Shown here: positions 27,501 through 35,105 of the stretch, in pieces
How positions within the stretch are numbered: the first letter of the stretch is position 1
Layout of the letters: the number at the start of each line of letters is the position of its first letter
DNA from: JAUSIK01 sp038044405
Lineage (GTDB): Archaea > Nanobdellota > Nanobdellia > Pacearchaeales > GW2011-AR1
Assembly: GCA_038044405.1 (NCBI GenBank)
Contig: JBBTAC010000002.1
Location: forward strand, 1-64,000
DNA: 64,000 nt
Direction: 5' to 3'
Notes under the pieces: generated by a model
Seen by the model: only the letters and a program-made list of their open reading frames with translations
What the model was told of the DNA's origin: nothing
The model's database searches: none
Position numbers and translations under genes: made by a program

Positions 27501-28050
27501 AATAATTTCTGGTGTAAAAAATATATCCCAAATATTTGTTTCACAAAGAGAGAAAGATTTTGTAATAGTTACAGCAGGTTCTAATCTAAAAGATATCTTG
27601 GATATAAAAGGTATAGATGTCAATAATGTAACTTCAAATGATATATTTGACGTTATGAATGTTTTTGGTATAGAAGCTGCTCGCCAGACAATAATTAATG
27701 AAATAAAAAAAGTTATAGAAAGTCAGGGTTTAGACATCAATGAGAGGCACATTAAATTGATTGCAGATGCAATGGCAGTATTAGGAACAATAAAAGGAGT
27801 TACACGTATGGGAATAATATCTGATAAAGCAAGCATATTAGCAAGAGCGACTTTTGAAACACCTGATAAACAATTTATTGGCGCAACATTAAAAGGTCTA
27901 AAAGAAGAATTGAACTCAGTAATAGAAAACATTTTATTGAATCAGCCAATTCCTGTTGGCAGCGGCCTGCCAGGTTTGTTAGTTAAGGTAACAGGCCCTC
28001 TTGTAAGAAAAGGCGACAAAGATGCCAAGAAGCGCGCTGAGGAAGAATAG
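24598..28050 (+). CDS. rpoA: RNA polymerase subunit A, A' and A'' fused
   Basis: 1150 residues covering both halves of the largest subunit. N-terminal zinc sites (CRTCGKRLRECSGHPG, CPSCGK, CAHC), LSGKRVNYSARTVISPDP, the catalytic magnesium loop NADFDGDEM, and then without a break the A'' part: KVSPAEAVGIVTAQSFGEA, FHHAGI, VTQGLPRLIEL and the C-terminal GVTRMGII. In most archaea A' and A'' are separate genes; a single gene is known from Thaumarchaeota and some others. No stop or frameshift was seen at the usual split point (about residue 800). Confidence 0.96.
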   Translation: MQLENFRKQVRSLNFSLLSPEQVKRLSAAKIVTPELYDIDGFPVDGGLMDLRLGAIDPGVRCRTCGKRLRECSGHPGSIELARPVFHIKYIQLIEHCLRSFCPSCGKLTLSDEKQKIYGPAERAKKARDAKKCAHCNEVIERVKLEKPTTFMSGKKRLSPIEVRDRIIKVPDEELKKTGINPKTARPEWAVLSLLLVPSVTVRPSITLEEGTRSEDDLTHKLSDIIRANQRLWENLNAGAPEVIIEDLWDLLQYHVTTFFDNNISRIPPARHRSGQPLKTITERIKGKEGRIRANLSGKRVNYSARTVISPDPYLKINEIGVPLAIAKTITVAEPITTINIEFMKEVVKKAEEYPGANYVIRTDGKRKRITKDLKEEICAELKPGYRIERHLKDGDVVLFNRQPTLHKQGLMAHFVKVLPDRTFKLHPASASPYNADFDGDEMNLHCPQTEEAQAEAKILLDINNNIISSKNNTNLVGTVDDAITGLYVLGKEEFDKNEADQLLYTIGIANSNKKKRISGHEIFSQIIPKGSEITIPNAISSKSSFGVEDGEMVKLLDKEFGREITIDCIDKAFMLGTQYLTRHGYSLSLDDLNVPEKVKELTVSILARADIKTKEIIESYKNGKLEAMPGKTLEETRENKILQVLNEVRTEIGEAVKEYFPADSNVSKMINSGARGSLLNITQIGCCVGQQALWGKRISFGYNDRTLSFFKKGDLTPAAQGFIKSSFFKGLIPTEFFFGAITGRDSLMDTALRTPKSGYLHRRLVYALQDLKIEYDMTVRDASEHIVQFAYGDDSKDISKLHLHDSKVSPAEAVGIVTAQSFGEASTQMVLNVFHHAGISQMQVTQGLPRLIELIDARKQPSTPLMELYLDKEHNNEKDARIIAEKIKEVKLKDVLSEIKIDFSNKRIEIILDNKAVRAAHITPAIIAERLKDKGLKIKSSDLRLSIDTAELDFKAIYKLKEKIKELIISGVKNISQIFVSQREKDFVIVTAGSNLKDILDIKGIDVNNVTSNDIFDVMNVFGIEAARQTIINEIKKVIESQGLDINERHIKLIADAMAVLGTIKGVTRMGIISDKASILARATFETPDKQFIGATLKGLKEELNSVIENILLNQPIPVGSGLPGLLVKVTGPLVRKGDKDAKKRAEEE

Positions 28051-28086
28051 ATTTAAAAAAAGATTCTTAAAAAACCTAAATTTAAA

Positions 28087-28208
28087 ATCAAGAAGTCCTT
28101 GTATTTTTGTCTGAACTCATCAAAGTCTTATAGACCTTGAATGCCATCAAGAATCCGACTTTAGAAGATTCTTGAGGTCTGGATGCTCAAGATTGCATCT
28201 TGACATAA
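28087..28208. repeat. Intergenic hairpin element, long copy B
   Basis: Starts ATCAAGA and ends TCTTGACATAA. Its first 108 bases match copy A (5784-5891) with one difference by eye, 22 kb away. It sits between rpoA and nusA, where many archaea encode L30e. It ends about 12 bases before the nusA TATA box (28221-28230). It is shorter than copy A by 11 bases near the 3' end. Confidence 0.8.
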
Positions 28209-28253
28209 AACAAAAAGATAGATTTATATACCTTATTGCAAAATAATAATAAG

Positions 28254-28670
28254 ATGACGACGATAAATATGCAGACGTTGGTTTATATTAATCTATTAGA
28301 TAAGGCCTCTCACGTTAAAACAAAACAATGTTTTGTCTATAATAATACTATTTTCTTTGCTGTTCCAAAGCAATTAGTTTCTCAAGCTATTGGCCCAAAT
28401 GCCTCTTATGTAAAAAAGATCAGAGATAATTTAGGAAAAAAAGTTAAGATTATAAGCGCTCCAGAAGGCCCAGAGGAAATGCAAAAATTCATTGAAGATA
28501 TTGTCTCCCCAACTAAATTCAAGTCTTTAGAAATAAGGGATAATACAGTAATTATCACAGCCGGAAGCAATCAAAACAAAGCATCCTTAATAGGGCGAAA
28601 TAGGAGAAGATTTTCTGAAATGCATAAAGTTATTCACGACATTTTTAATATGGATTTGAGGATTGTTTGA
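28254..28670 (+). CDS. nusA: Archaeal NusA-like KH-domain protein
   Basis: 138 residues from this ATG, with two KH domains and none of the S1 or N-terminal regions of bacterial NusA, as in archaea. Key motifs: FFAVPKQLVSQAIGPNASYVKKI (first KH, GxxG-like GPNA), and AGSNQNKASLIGRNRRRF (second KH). Binds RNA; thought to affect transcription elongation or termination. I prefer ATG 28254 over TTG 28236 because GATTTATATA at 28221-28230 lies about 27 bases upstream. It precedes rpsL in the usual archaeal order. Confidence 0.9.
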   Translation: MTTINMQTLVYINLLDKASHVKTKQCFVYNNTIFFAVPKQLVSQAIGPNASYVKKIRDNLGKKVKIISAPEGPEEMQKFIEDIVSPTKFKSLEIRDNTVIITAGSNQNKASLIGRNRRRFSEMHKVIHDIFNMDLRIV

Positions 28671-28723
28671 GACATATAAAACATCAGGGCAAGTTTTAAA
28701 AACCCTCTTTCTCTTCTGAAAAT

Positions 28724-29149
28724 ATGGGATTAATGAATGCACGCAAAATTGGAAAGAATAGGAAAAATAGTAGATGGGCGGATCATAAATATAAAGTAAG
28801 AACGCAAAATCTAAGAGTAAAGTTCGATCCTCTCGGAGGCAGATCATTTCAAGCAAGAGGCATTGTTATAAGTAAATTTCAAAAAGAAGCAAAACAGCCA
28901 AACTCTGCAATGAGAAAATGCTGCAAAGTACAACTAATAAAAAATAACCTTCAAGTAGGAGCATTTATCCCTGGAAATCTTGCTCAAAAGTTCGTTGATG
29001 AGCACGATGAAGTTTTAATAGAAAGAATTGGCGGAAAAATGGGCCGTTCTAAAGGAGATATCCCAGGAATAAGATTCCAAGTTATAAAAGTAAATGATCA
29101 GCCATTAAGAAGATTGTGGAAAGGTCAGATAGAGAAGGGAAGAAGATAA
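28724..29149 (+). CDS. rpsL: 30S ribosomal protein uS12
   Basis: 141 residues, archaeal/eukaryotic type (S23e-like) with KEAKQPNSAMRKCCKVQLIKN, FVDEHDEVLIERIGG and GRSKGDIPGIRF. Part of the decoding centre. GTTTTAAAAAC about 28 bases upstream suggests its own leaderless promoter in addition to read-through from nusA. Confidence 0.97.
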   Translation: MGLMNARKIGKNRKNSRWADHKYKVRTQNLRVKFDPLGGRSFQARGIVISKFQKEAKQPNSAMRKCCKVQLIKNNLQVGAFIPGNLAQKFVDEHDEVLIERIGGKMGRSKGDIPGIRFQVIKVNDQPLRRLWKGQIEKGRR

Positions 29150-29151
29150 TT

Positions 29152-29769
29152 ATGGAAAAAACACAGCTCCCAGAATTGAAATTTAAATTATTTGACATAT
29201 ACGATGCTTCAGAAGCTGTAATAAAAGATCAAGCTTTAAAGCCATATATTAATTTAGATAATAAATTATTGTTAAAATCTTATGGCAGAAATCTAGAGAA
29301 ATTCGCAAAAATAAGAGTTAATATTTTAGAGCGTATGGCGAATAGATTGGCAGTTCCAGGCCATGTAGGAAAGAAGCATAAAATAATTACATCTTGGAGT
29401 TCAGGAAAATATAATAAAAATATGTCTACAATATTTAAAGCATTAAATATTATAGAAAGAGTAACAAAGAAAAATCCAGTTCAAGTTTTAATAGATGCAA
29501 TGGAGAATGGCTCTCCAAGAGATGAAATAACAGTTATAGAGCACGCAGGAGCAAGATATCCACAGGCAGTTGACAGTTCTCCAATGAGAAGAATTGATTT
29601 AGCAATTCGCTGGATTGTACAAGGTTCATACCAAAGATGTTTTGGTAAGAAGAAGAAAATGGCAGAATCTTTAGCAGATGAAATAATTAAAGCCTCTCAA
29701 AATAATATGGAAAGTTATTCAGTCAGTAAAAGAAATGAAGCTGAAAAACAAGCTGATTCTGCGAGATAA
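29152..29769 (+). CDS. rpsG: 30S ribosomal protein uS7
   Basis: 205 residues. Starts at ATG 29152, two bases after the rpsL stop; an in-frame ATG at 29116 lies inside rpsL and is rejected. Motifs: NILERMANRLAVPGH, NPVQVLIDAMENGSPRDE, RYPQAVDSSPMRRIDLAIRW. Binds 16S rRNA in the head. In many archaea EF-2 follows this gene; here a toxin-antitoxin pair does and EF-2 is 20 kb away. Confidence 0.96.
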   Translation: MEKTQLPELKFKLFDIYDASEAVIKDQALKPYINLDNKLLLKSYGRNLEKFAKIRVNILERMANRLAVPGHVGKKHKIITSWSSGKYNKNMSTIFKALNIIERVTKKNPVQVLIDAMENGSPRDEITVIEHAGARYPQAVDSSPMRRIDLAIRWIVQGSYQRCFGKKKKMAESLADEIIKASQNNMESYSVSKRNEAEKQADSAR

Positions 29770-29778
29770 TAAAAAAGC

Positions 29779-29786
29779 TTATATAA
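29779..29786 (+). promoter_or_regulatory. TATA box for the RelBE-like pair
   Basis: TTATATAA, centred about 25 bases before the antitoxin ATG at 29807. It gives the pair its own promoter right behind the ribosomal operon. Confidence 0.5.
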
Positions 29787-29806
29787 TCTTGCACATTAGA
29801 TATAAT

Positions 29807-29980
29807 ATGGAAACAGAAAAGATAAATGAAAAAGAAATAATAACAAGACTAGCAAGGCTTCAAACAGATATGAATTATGTAAGGGAGCATATTGAAGATA
29901 TTACTTTGACAGAAGATGATTTGGAATCAATTAAAGAAGCTGAAAAAGATTTAAGAGAAGGAAGAGTAAGGAGATTGTAA
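29807..29980 (+). CDS. Antitoxin, RelB-like
   Basis: 57 residues from the ATG at 29807; a longer frame from 29735 overlaps rpsG and ignores the TATA box. Acidic and helical, with a C-terminal DDLESIKEAEKDLREGRVRRL tail typical of short archaeal antitoxins that wrap the toxin. Six bases separate it from the RelE-type toxin. Expected to neutralise the toxin and repress the operon. Confidence 0.8.
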   Translation: METEKINEKEIITRLARLQTDMNYVREHIEDITLTEDDLESIKEAEKDLREGRVRRL

Positions 29981-29986
29981 TATCTC

Positions 29987-30247
29987 ATGTATCTTGTAGC
30001 TCTTTCTCAACGTGCTCAAAAATTCTTAGATAAACTTGATTTCCATATAAAAGAAAGAATTGAAAACACACTAAAAAGACTAGAAAGTAACCCTGTTCCA
30101 AGCGATGTAGTTTTTATTGGTAGGGAAGAAGGAGACAAAGTTTTTCGCTATAGGATTGGAGATTATAGGGCATTGTATAAATTGAAAGATTCAGAAAAAA
30201 TTATTTTAATTACGAAGATTGATAAAAGACCTAGAGTTTACGATTAA
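29987..30247 (+). CDS. relE: Toxin of the RelE/ParE superfamily
   Basis: 86 residues with the archaeal RelE pattern: SQRAQKFLDKLD, RIENTLKRLESNP, FRYRIGDYRALYKL and a C-terminal KIDKRPRVYD. RelE proteins cut mRNA in the ribosomal A site; the basic residues of the GDYR and RPRVY segments fit this. ParE-like gyrase targeting cannot be excluded from sequence alone. Directly follows its antitoxin; convergent with gnd, sharing no bases with it. Confidence 0.88.
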   Translation: MYLVALSQRAQKFLDKLDFHIKERIENTLKRLESNPVPSDVVFIGREEGDKVFRYRIGDYRALYKLKDSEKIILITKIDKRPRVYD

Positions 30248-31153
30248 TCATTTCTCCTTCGTCGCATGTCCCCCAAACTCTTCTCTTAAAAGAGAAATCA
30301 ATCGTGTAGAAAAAGATTGCTTTTTCTCAGACAATTTCCTTTTTCGCAACGCAAGTTTCAAACTATCAAATTCAACACCTGACTTCTTAGCAATTGAATG
30401 AGCCAATTTCCCGCTTTCCCCTCCCCTAATAATGCCGTCAGTATTTTTAAGTTCAGGATTTTTATTCAATATTTTCTCTATTAATTCGGTTAAATTAGAC
30501 TTAATTATGGAGCCATTATTCCAAATTTTAGCAATTTCTTTTAAGTTAAATTTATACTCGCTCTTGCTCAAAACTTCAAAACCTTCACCATAAGCTTCCA
30601 ATATAGCATACTCAATTCCATTATGTATTAATTTTACAAAATGCCCAGCCCCACTATTACCAACATAACCATAGCCATTCTTTTCAGCTAAATCTCTAAA
30701 CAAAAATTCTATTTTTTTAAATATATTTTTATCTCCCCCAATAGTTAAAGAAGCTCCATTTTTTGCTCCTTCTAAACCTCCACTTACACCAAGGTCAATA
30801 AAATTAATTCCCTCTTCTTTTAATACTTCATAACGCCTGGAAGAATCCTCATAAAAAGAATTCCCCCCGTCAATGATTATATCGCCTTCAGAAAGAAATG
30901 GAAAAAGACCTGCAATTATATCATCAACTGGCTTTCCTGCAGTCACCATTAGAATTATAATTTTCCTGTTTCCTAAACTATCTGCAAATTCTTCAAATGA
31001 ATATTTTCCAATCGCTCCTTTTCTAGCCATTTCCCTAGTAGATTCTGGAGAGCGATTATATACAGTTACATGATACTTTTTAGAAATAAGGTTTAAGGCC
31101 ATATTCTTGCCCATCTTGCCCAATCCAACAATACCAACTCTTTTTTTTCCCAT
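30248..31153 (-). CDS. gnd: 6-phosphogluconate dehydrogenase, short type
   Basis: Oxidises and decarboxylates 6-phosphogluconate to ribulose-5-P, making NAD(P)H. 301 residues, matching the short (about 300) class rather than the 470-residue one. Rossmann motif VGLGKMGKNMA at the N-terminus, IDGGNSFYEDS, SGGLEGAKNGASLTIGG, and GHFVKLIHNGIEYAILEAYGEG with the catalytic lysine. Last gene of an operon with tpiA and a LOG-family gene. Key enzyme of the oxidative pentose phosphate pathway, which most archaea lack. Confidence 0.95.
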   Translation of the reverse strand: MGKKRVGIVGLGKMGKNMALNLISKKYHVTVYNRSPESTREMARKGAIGKYSFEEFADSLGNRKIIILMVTAGKPVDDIIAGLFPFLSEGDIIIDGGNSFYEDSSRRYEVLKEEGINFIDLGVSGGLEGAKNGASLTIGGDKNIFKKIEFLFRDLAEKNGYGYVGNSGAGHFVKLIHNGIEYAILEAYGEGFEVLSKSEYKFNLKEIAKIWNNGSIIKSNLTELIEKILNKNPELKNTDGIIRGGESGKLAHSIAKKSGVEFDSLKLALRKRKLSEKKQSFSTRLISLLREEFGGHATKEK

Positions 31154-31155
31154 AA

Positions 31156-31617
31156 TTATACGGCGCGTCTAGTAAAATGCTCTTGTTTCTCTTCCAGACA
31201 TCTTACGATTCTCAAATAGCCGTTCATAGCACGTTCTTCAAGGTTTTTTCTTACAAGCAATTCTTCTTTGATTTTATCAAGATGCCTTTCTTCCAATTCA
31301 GCAGGATTTCTCACATGATAGAATATCAAACCCCTTAATTCAATCATTTCACCAAATGTATCTAAATCTAAATTATCCGCATCAAAATTATAATTTAAAT
31401 AGGCCGTAATAATCTTTCTATTGCAATTTTCAGAATAAAGTATTCTCCTATTACATTTTTCTTGTGCATCAATTGTTATATCTACCACATATGGTTTGTT
31501 ATCTAGCAGGTCAAAAGCAAGTGTTTCTTTTTTCCCATAAATATCACAGCTTAGTTTTATTTTGCCGTTTACTTCTTTAATTATTAAAGGAGAATATATA
31601 CCTGACAAGTTAATCAT
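31156..31617 (-). CDS. Unknown 153-residue protein in the tpiA-gnd operon
   Basis: Soluble: beta-rich N-terminal half, then a charged helical half (EERHLDKIKEELLVRKNLEER). No family recognised. It stops two bases before the gnd start and lies 45 bases after the LOG-family gene, so it is co-transcribed with sugar enzymes. Confidence 0.5.
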   Translation of the reverse strand: MINLSGIYSPLIIKEVNGKIKLSCDIYGKKETLAFDLLDNKPYVVDITIDAQEKCNRRILYSENCNRKIITAYLNYNFDADNLDLDTFGEMIELRGLIFYHVRNPAELEERHLDKIKEELLVRKNLEERAMNGYLRIVRCLEEKQEHFTRRAV

Positions 31618-31662
31618 TATTATATTTAATTTATATAATTATTAAACGTTTCTATGTAAGAA

Positions 31663-32301
31663 TTAAATCTTAAATCTCTTATAATTCAGGCAGAAATTTT
31701 TATCTCCGCCTTTAAAGGCCTGATAAGCTTGCTCAATAACCTTTATTGCCTCTCCAGAATTTTTTGCAAGAAATAAAAGTTCTAAATCTTCTTCATTAAA
31801 AAATTTTCTTCTCAATGGTTCTTTCTTTAACCACTTAATCAAACCTTTCCATTGATCACCAACTAAAATAATAGGTATATGGCAAATGCGCTTTACCTGC
31901 ATTAATTGCCAGCTATAAAATAATTCAAGTATCGTACCAACACCTCCGTGAGCTACTACAATTGCATTTGAAAAAAGCATAAAATGGTCCAGTCTTTCAG
32001 AGAATCTTGCAAACTGTTTTTTAACATCTACATAAGGATTCATCCTTTGTTCATGGGGAAGTTTAATATTCAATCCAATTGTATGTGCACCGTTGTTTCT
32101 GCCCCCAATTTTATGGCCTGCACTGGCCGCCTCCATTATCCCAGGTCCTCCACCAGTTACAAGATCAATTCCTCTTTGACCAATCATTTTAGCAAGTTTG
32201 TAAACTTCATCATATTCCTTGCTTCCCTTCTTCATTCGAGCAGATCCAAATATAGTGACTCTAAACTCTTTTTTCTTTAATTCTTTTGAAATATTTGTCA
32301 T
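31663..32301 (-). CDS. LOG-family nucleotide phosphoribohydrolase-like protein
   Basis: 212 residues with the LOG/TIGR00730 signature: VTIFGSARM, VTGGGPGIMEAASAG, and HGGVGTILELFY (family PGGxGTxxE with His for Pro). LOG and PpnN proteins hydrolyse nucleoside monophosphates to base and ribose-5-P. Starting on the last base of tpiA and upstream of gnd, it could return ribose-5-P from nucleotides to the pentose phosphate pathway; that role is inference. Confidence 0.82.
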   Translation of the reverse strand: MTNISKELKKKEFRVTIFGSARMKKGSKEYDEVYKLAKMIGQRGIDLVTGGGPGIMEAASAGHKIGGRNNGAHTIGLNIKLPHEQRMNPYVDVKKQFARFSERLDHFMLFSNAIVVAHGGVGTILELFYSWQLMQVKRICHIPIILVGDQWKGLIKWLKKEPLRRKFFNEEDLELLFLAKNSGEAIKVIEQAYQAFKGGDKNFCLNYKRFKI

Positions 32302-32936
32302 TATCTTTCAACTCCTTTAATATTATTCAACAAGATTTCAGGTTTTTTAGAGTTTGCTATTGCAGAAGCAATCAAAACTCCTTTACAGCCCAATTTATAC
32401 GCCTCTCGAATATCATCTGCTGAATTTATTCCAGCTCCGCATAATGTAATAATTCGCGACTTGCGCAATAAATTACTAAACTTCTCAACATCTTTTGTTC
32501 TATATTGAGTAATTGATTTTCCACTTCCAACTAATTTAGGATCCTCAAATGCAATTGCATAAGGCTTTAATTTTGAAATTTTTCTGACTTCATTTAAATT
32601 AGAAGCACAAACAATTATTTTTAAATTAAATTTTTTAGACACAGTTAACACCTTAGAAATATCTTTCATAGAGATAGGATGTTCAGAATGGTTTATTAGC
32701 GTACCCATAGCTCCAGCTTTTTTCAATGTTTCCAGCATGTTGTACCCTGTTGCTCTATTGCTCTCTTTAGAGTCTACATGTTGCGCAAAAACACTCAATT
32801 TAGTATTATCTACAATATTTTCAATATCTATCATGGCAGGGCAGATTATTGCCCTAGGCAGATATTTCTGAATTTTTCTAGCCAATTGCAAAGCAGACTT
32901 TCCTGTTTTATAATTCTTAAAATTTATTACTATCAT
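32301..32936 (-). CDS. tpiA: Triosephosphate isomerase, archaeal short form
   Basis: 211 residues, the compact archaeal type rather than the 250-residue bacterial form. Catalytic residues visible: INFKNYKTG (Asn/Lys), INHSEHP (His) and AFEDPKLVGSGKSI (Glu), plus the phosphate loops CGAGI and GVLIASAI. Interconverts DHAP and glyceraldehyde-3-P. Overlaps the upstream membrane-protein gene by 4 bases and the downstream LOG gene by 1. Confidence 0.95.
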   Translation of the reverse strand: MIVINFKNYKTGKSALQLARKIQKYLPRAIICPAMIDIENIVDNTKLSVFAQHVDSKESNRATGYNMLETLKKAGAMGTLINHSEHPISMKDISKVLTVSKKFNLKIIVCASNLNEVRKISKLKPYAIAFEDPKLVGSGKSITQYRTKDVEKFSNLLRKSRIITLCGAGINSADDIREAYKLGCKGVLIASAIANSKKPEILLNNIKGVER

Positions 32937-33133
32937 TTTTTATTTCTAGATTCCGAAATTTTAACTAATATTCCCAATATTATAGTAAATAATAAAATAG
33001 AGAAAAATACGTGAAATGTAGAATTAAGTTTTAGACTAGAAAAGTAGATAATATCTAATAGAATAACCAGAGCAAATGAAATTGCATAAGGGATTGCATA
33101 ATTAATTTTCTTGGTTTTATTTTTCATCATCAT
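32933..33133 (-). CDS. Small two-helix membrane protein, unknown
   Basis: 66 residues with two hydrophobic helices (AIPYAISFALVILLDIIYF and FHVFFSILLFTIILGILV) and basic ends. Its stop overlaps the tpiA start (ATGA), so it heads the tpiA-gnd operon. No function can be assigned. Confidence 0.5.
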   Translation of the reverse strand: MMMKNKTKKINYAIPYAISFALVILLDIIYFSSLKLNSTFHVFFSILLFTIILGILVKISESRNKK

Positions 33134-33210
33134 TTCAACTCCCTCGTATCAAAAAATTAATCACTATAAGTATAAAAATGCTTTTAAATTTAAACTTTTT
33201 GAGGTTATTA

Positions 33211-33972
33211 ATGAACAGAAGCCCTCTTATGCTTGGAGTAGAAAGAAAGATTGGCGAGAATATCGAATCTTTCTTAACAGAAGCCTATGTAAATGAATGG
33301 AAGTCTAGTCTTTATATTGGTAGGAAATTAAAAGTTCATCCTGCAACTATAAGGCGTTGGCTCATGAAATCAGGTGTTAACTTAAGAAATACCAAAGATT
33401 ATTTATCTAGAAGAATTAAAAAACCTCTTAACAACACCTTAAAGTATTATTATCATGTAAGAAAACCTGTTTCAGAAATTGCAAGCGAAAGAAAAGTTTG
33501 TGCAAAAACAGTTTATCGTTGGATGGAAAGTGCAGATATAGAAAGGAGAAAGGGATCCAATGCGTATCTAGATAACGGATTTACTAGACCTTCAAATAAA
33601 GAATTAGAAGTGTTGCTAAGTCAAAAAAATAAAAAAGAAATTTCCTCTATTTACGATATTAATCCGCATACTTTAAGAAGATGGATACAACAAGCAGGAT
33701 TGCATCAATTTAAAAAAAGCAGATATGATTCTAAAAATTTAAGAAGAAATATGGTTAAAGATCTGCTTGAAAGATTAGAAAAAGATTTTAGTCAATTAAG
33801 GTATGAAGATTTCAGTACTAAGAAAGAAGATGGAAATTCTTATAGAGGCCTGCTTAATTGGTACATTGCGCACCATCGTTGCAGATTTTCTGGTGTAAAG
33901 AGGCAAATGAAAGAAGATTATTCAGAAAATGACAAAATGTCTAATTCCATATTACCTTCTGAATTTTCTTAG
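33211..33972 (+). CDS. Multi-helix-turn-helix DNA-binding-like protein
   Basis: 253 residues from ATG 33211, chosen because GAGGT lies 8 bases upstream and TTTTAAATTTAAA at about 33182-33194 is a TATA region at leaderless distance; an ATG at 33178 precedes that TATA region. Three similar segments, each a basic HTH-like unit with a Trp: IGRKLKVHPATIRRWLMKSG, IASERKVCAKTVYRWMESA, SSIYDINPHTLRRWIQQAG. These resemble resolvase/transposase-type HTHs in tandem, without a catalytic domain. A regulator of the surrounding sugar genes is possible. Its 3' end overlaps the convergent aldolase gene by 32 bases. Confidence 0.65.
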   Translation: MNRSPLMLGVERKIGENIESFLTEAYVNEWKSSLYIGRKLKVHPATIRRWLMKSGVNLRNTKDYLSRRIKKPLNNTLKYYYHVRKPVSEIASERKVCAKTVYRWMESADIERRKGSNAYLDNGFTRPSNKELEVLLSQKNKKEISSIYDINPHTLRRWIQQAGLHQFKKSRYDSKNLRRNMVKDLLERLEKDFSQLRYEDFSTKKEDGNSYRGLLNWYIAHHRCRFSGVKRQMKEDYSENDKMSNSILPSEFS

Positions 33973-34699
33973 TAATTTCTCCTGGATTCTTGCTTTGCCA
34001 GATATTTCTTCCCACAGCGAGTCCTGTTGCTCCAGTTTTCATTATCTCTTCAGTTTCTTTTAAAAAGTCACTTTCACCTTTTTTAGTCCCTCCAGCAATT
34101 ACAACTTTTGTTTTACCCGCAGTCTTTACAGTCCATTTCAAATCATCCACATTTCCGCCATATTTTAATTTTACAATATCAGCACCCAATTCCAATCCAA
34201 CTCGAGCAGCGTAAGCCATTATTTCTCTAGATGTGTCAGTTTTTATTGACTTTCCGCGAGGATATACCCATGCAATAACAGGAATGCCTTTCGAATGCGC
34301 CTCTCTTTCTATAATCTCAAATTCCTGCATCATTATACTTTCATATTCACTTCCAATGTAAATTGTATATCCCACAGCACTTGCGCCCAATTTCAGAGCT
34401 TCTTGAACAGTACAAAGCTGTCTAGCAAGAGCCTCGCCCTTGTATAAATTTGTCTTTCCATTTAATTTTATAATCAGAGGTATTTTACTAGATCTTATTT
34501 CAGAATTATATTTTTCAGCAATTCCCTTCTGGAAGACAAGCCCTTGAAATTTCCCATTTTTTGCAATATCTATAATATAACTAGGATTAGCGTTTTTATC
34601 ATTAAAATCAGTACTCGGTCCATGCTCTAATCCTTGATCATATGCAAGATAAAGCGCCTTTCCTCTTTTCAAAATCTTATCGATTTTTATTTTCATCAT
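33941..34699 (-). CDS. fba: Fructose-bisphosphate aldolase, archaeal class I (DhnA family)
   Basis: 252 residues. Cleaves or forms fructose-1,6-bisphosphate through a Schiff base. Seen: LAYDQGLEHGP near the start, VIAWVYPRGKSI, the Schiff-base lysine in ADIVKLKYGGN (about 178), VVIAGGTKKG and GLAVGRNIWQ. With tpiA, gap and pgk it supplies lower glycolysis/gluconeogenesis; no phosphofructokinase or FBPase is in the window. MM at the start leaves one codon of ambiguity. Confidence 0.93.
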   Translation of the reverse strand: MMKIKIDKILKRGKALYLAYDQGLEHGPSTDFNDKNANPSYIIDIAKNGKFQGLVFQKGIAEKYNSEIRSSKIPLIIKLNGKTNLYKGEALARQLCTVQEALKLGASAVGYTIYIGSEYESIMMQEFEIIEREAHSKGIPVIAWVYPRGKSIKTDTSREIMAYAARVGLELGADIVKLKYGGNVDDLKWTVKTAGKTKVVIAGGTKKGESDFLKETEEIMKTGATGLAVGRNIWQSKNPGEITKKIQKVIWN

Positions 34700-34757
34700 T
34701 CACCTTCAAAAATTAGAAAGAAAGAAATTTTATAAACTTACCTCTGTTAACTATTAT

Positions 34758-35099
34758 ATGAAAAAATATGTAGAAAAGAGGCCCTGGGGAAAATTTGAGA
34801 GATTTACAGATAACGAAAAATCAACTGTAAAAATAATAACAGTAAACCCTGGACAAAAATTATCTTTACAATATCATAATTATAGACAAGAATTCTGGAA
34901 ATTTCTAGACAATCCAGCTAAAGTCACACTAGGAAAAAGAATAATTAAAGTTAAAAAAGATCAAGAAATAATAGTTCCAAAAAAAACTCTTCACAGAGTT
35001 GAGGCATTAGATAAGCCAGTAAGATTTTTAGAAATTGCAATCGGCAAATTTAGAGAAAATGACATCGTTAGAATCGAAGACAATTATGGGCGAGTTTAA
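34758..35099 (+). CDS. Cupin, mannose-6-phosphate isomerase type II-like
   Basis: 113 residues with the single-cupin pattern of the C-terminal domain of ManC: EKRPWGKFERF, VNPGQKLSLQYHNYRQEFWKF, IIVPKKTLHRVEAL, FLEIAIGKFRENDIVRIEDNYGR. Such stand-alone domains convert Man6P to F6P. The neighbouring phosphohexomutase (35106, convergent) fits a mannose-phosphate route. TTTTATAAAC is about 27 bases before the ATG. Confidence 0.85.
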   Translation: MKKYVEKRPWGKFERFTDNEKSTVKIITVNPGQKLSLQYHNYRQEFWKFLDNPAKVTLGKRIIKVKKDQEIIVPKKTLHRVEALDKPVRFLEIAIGKFRENDIVRIEDNYGRV

Positions 35100-35105
35100 A
35101 ATTAA

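Noticed and set aside
29116..29151. Upstream in-frame ATG for uS7
   Set aside because: It lies inside rpsL and adds 12 residues foreign to the family; ATG 29152, two bases after the rpsL stop, fits.
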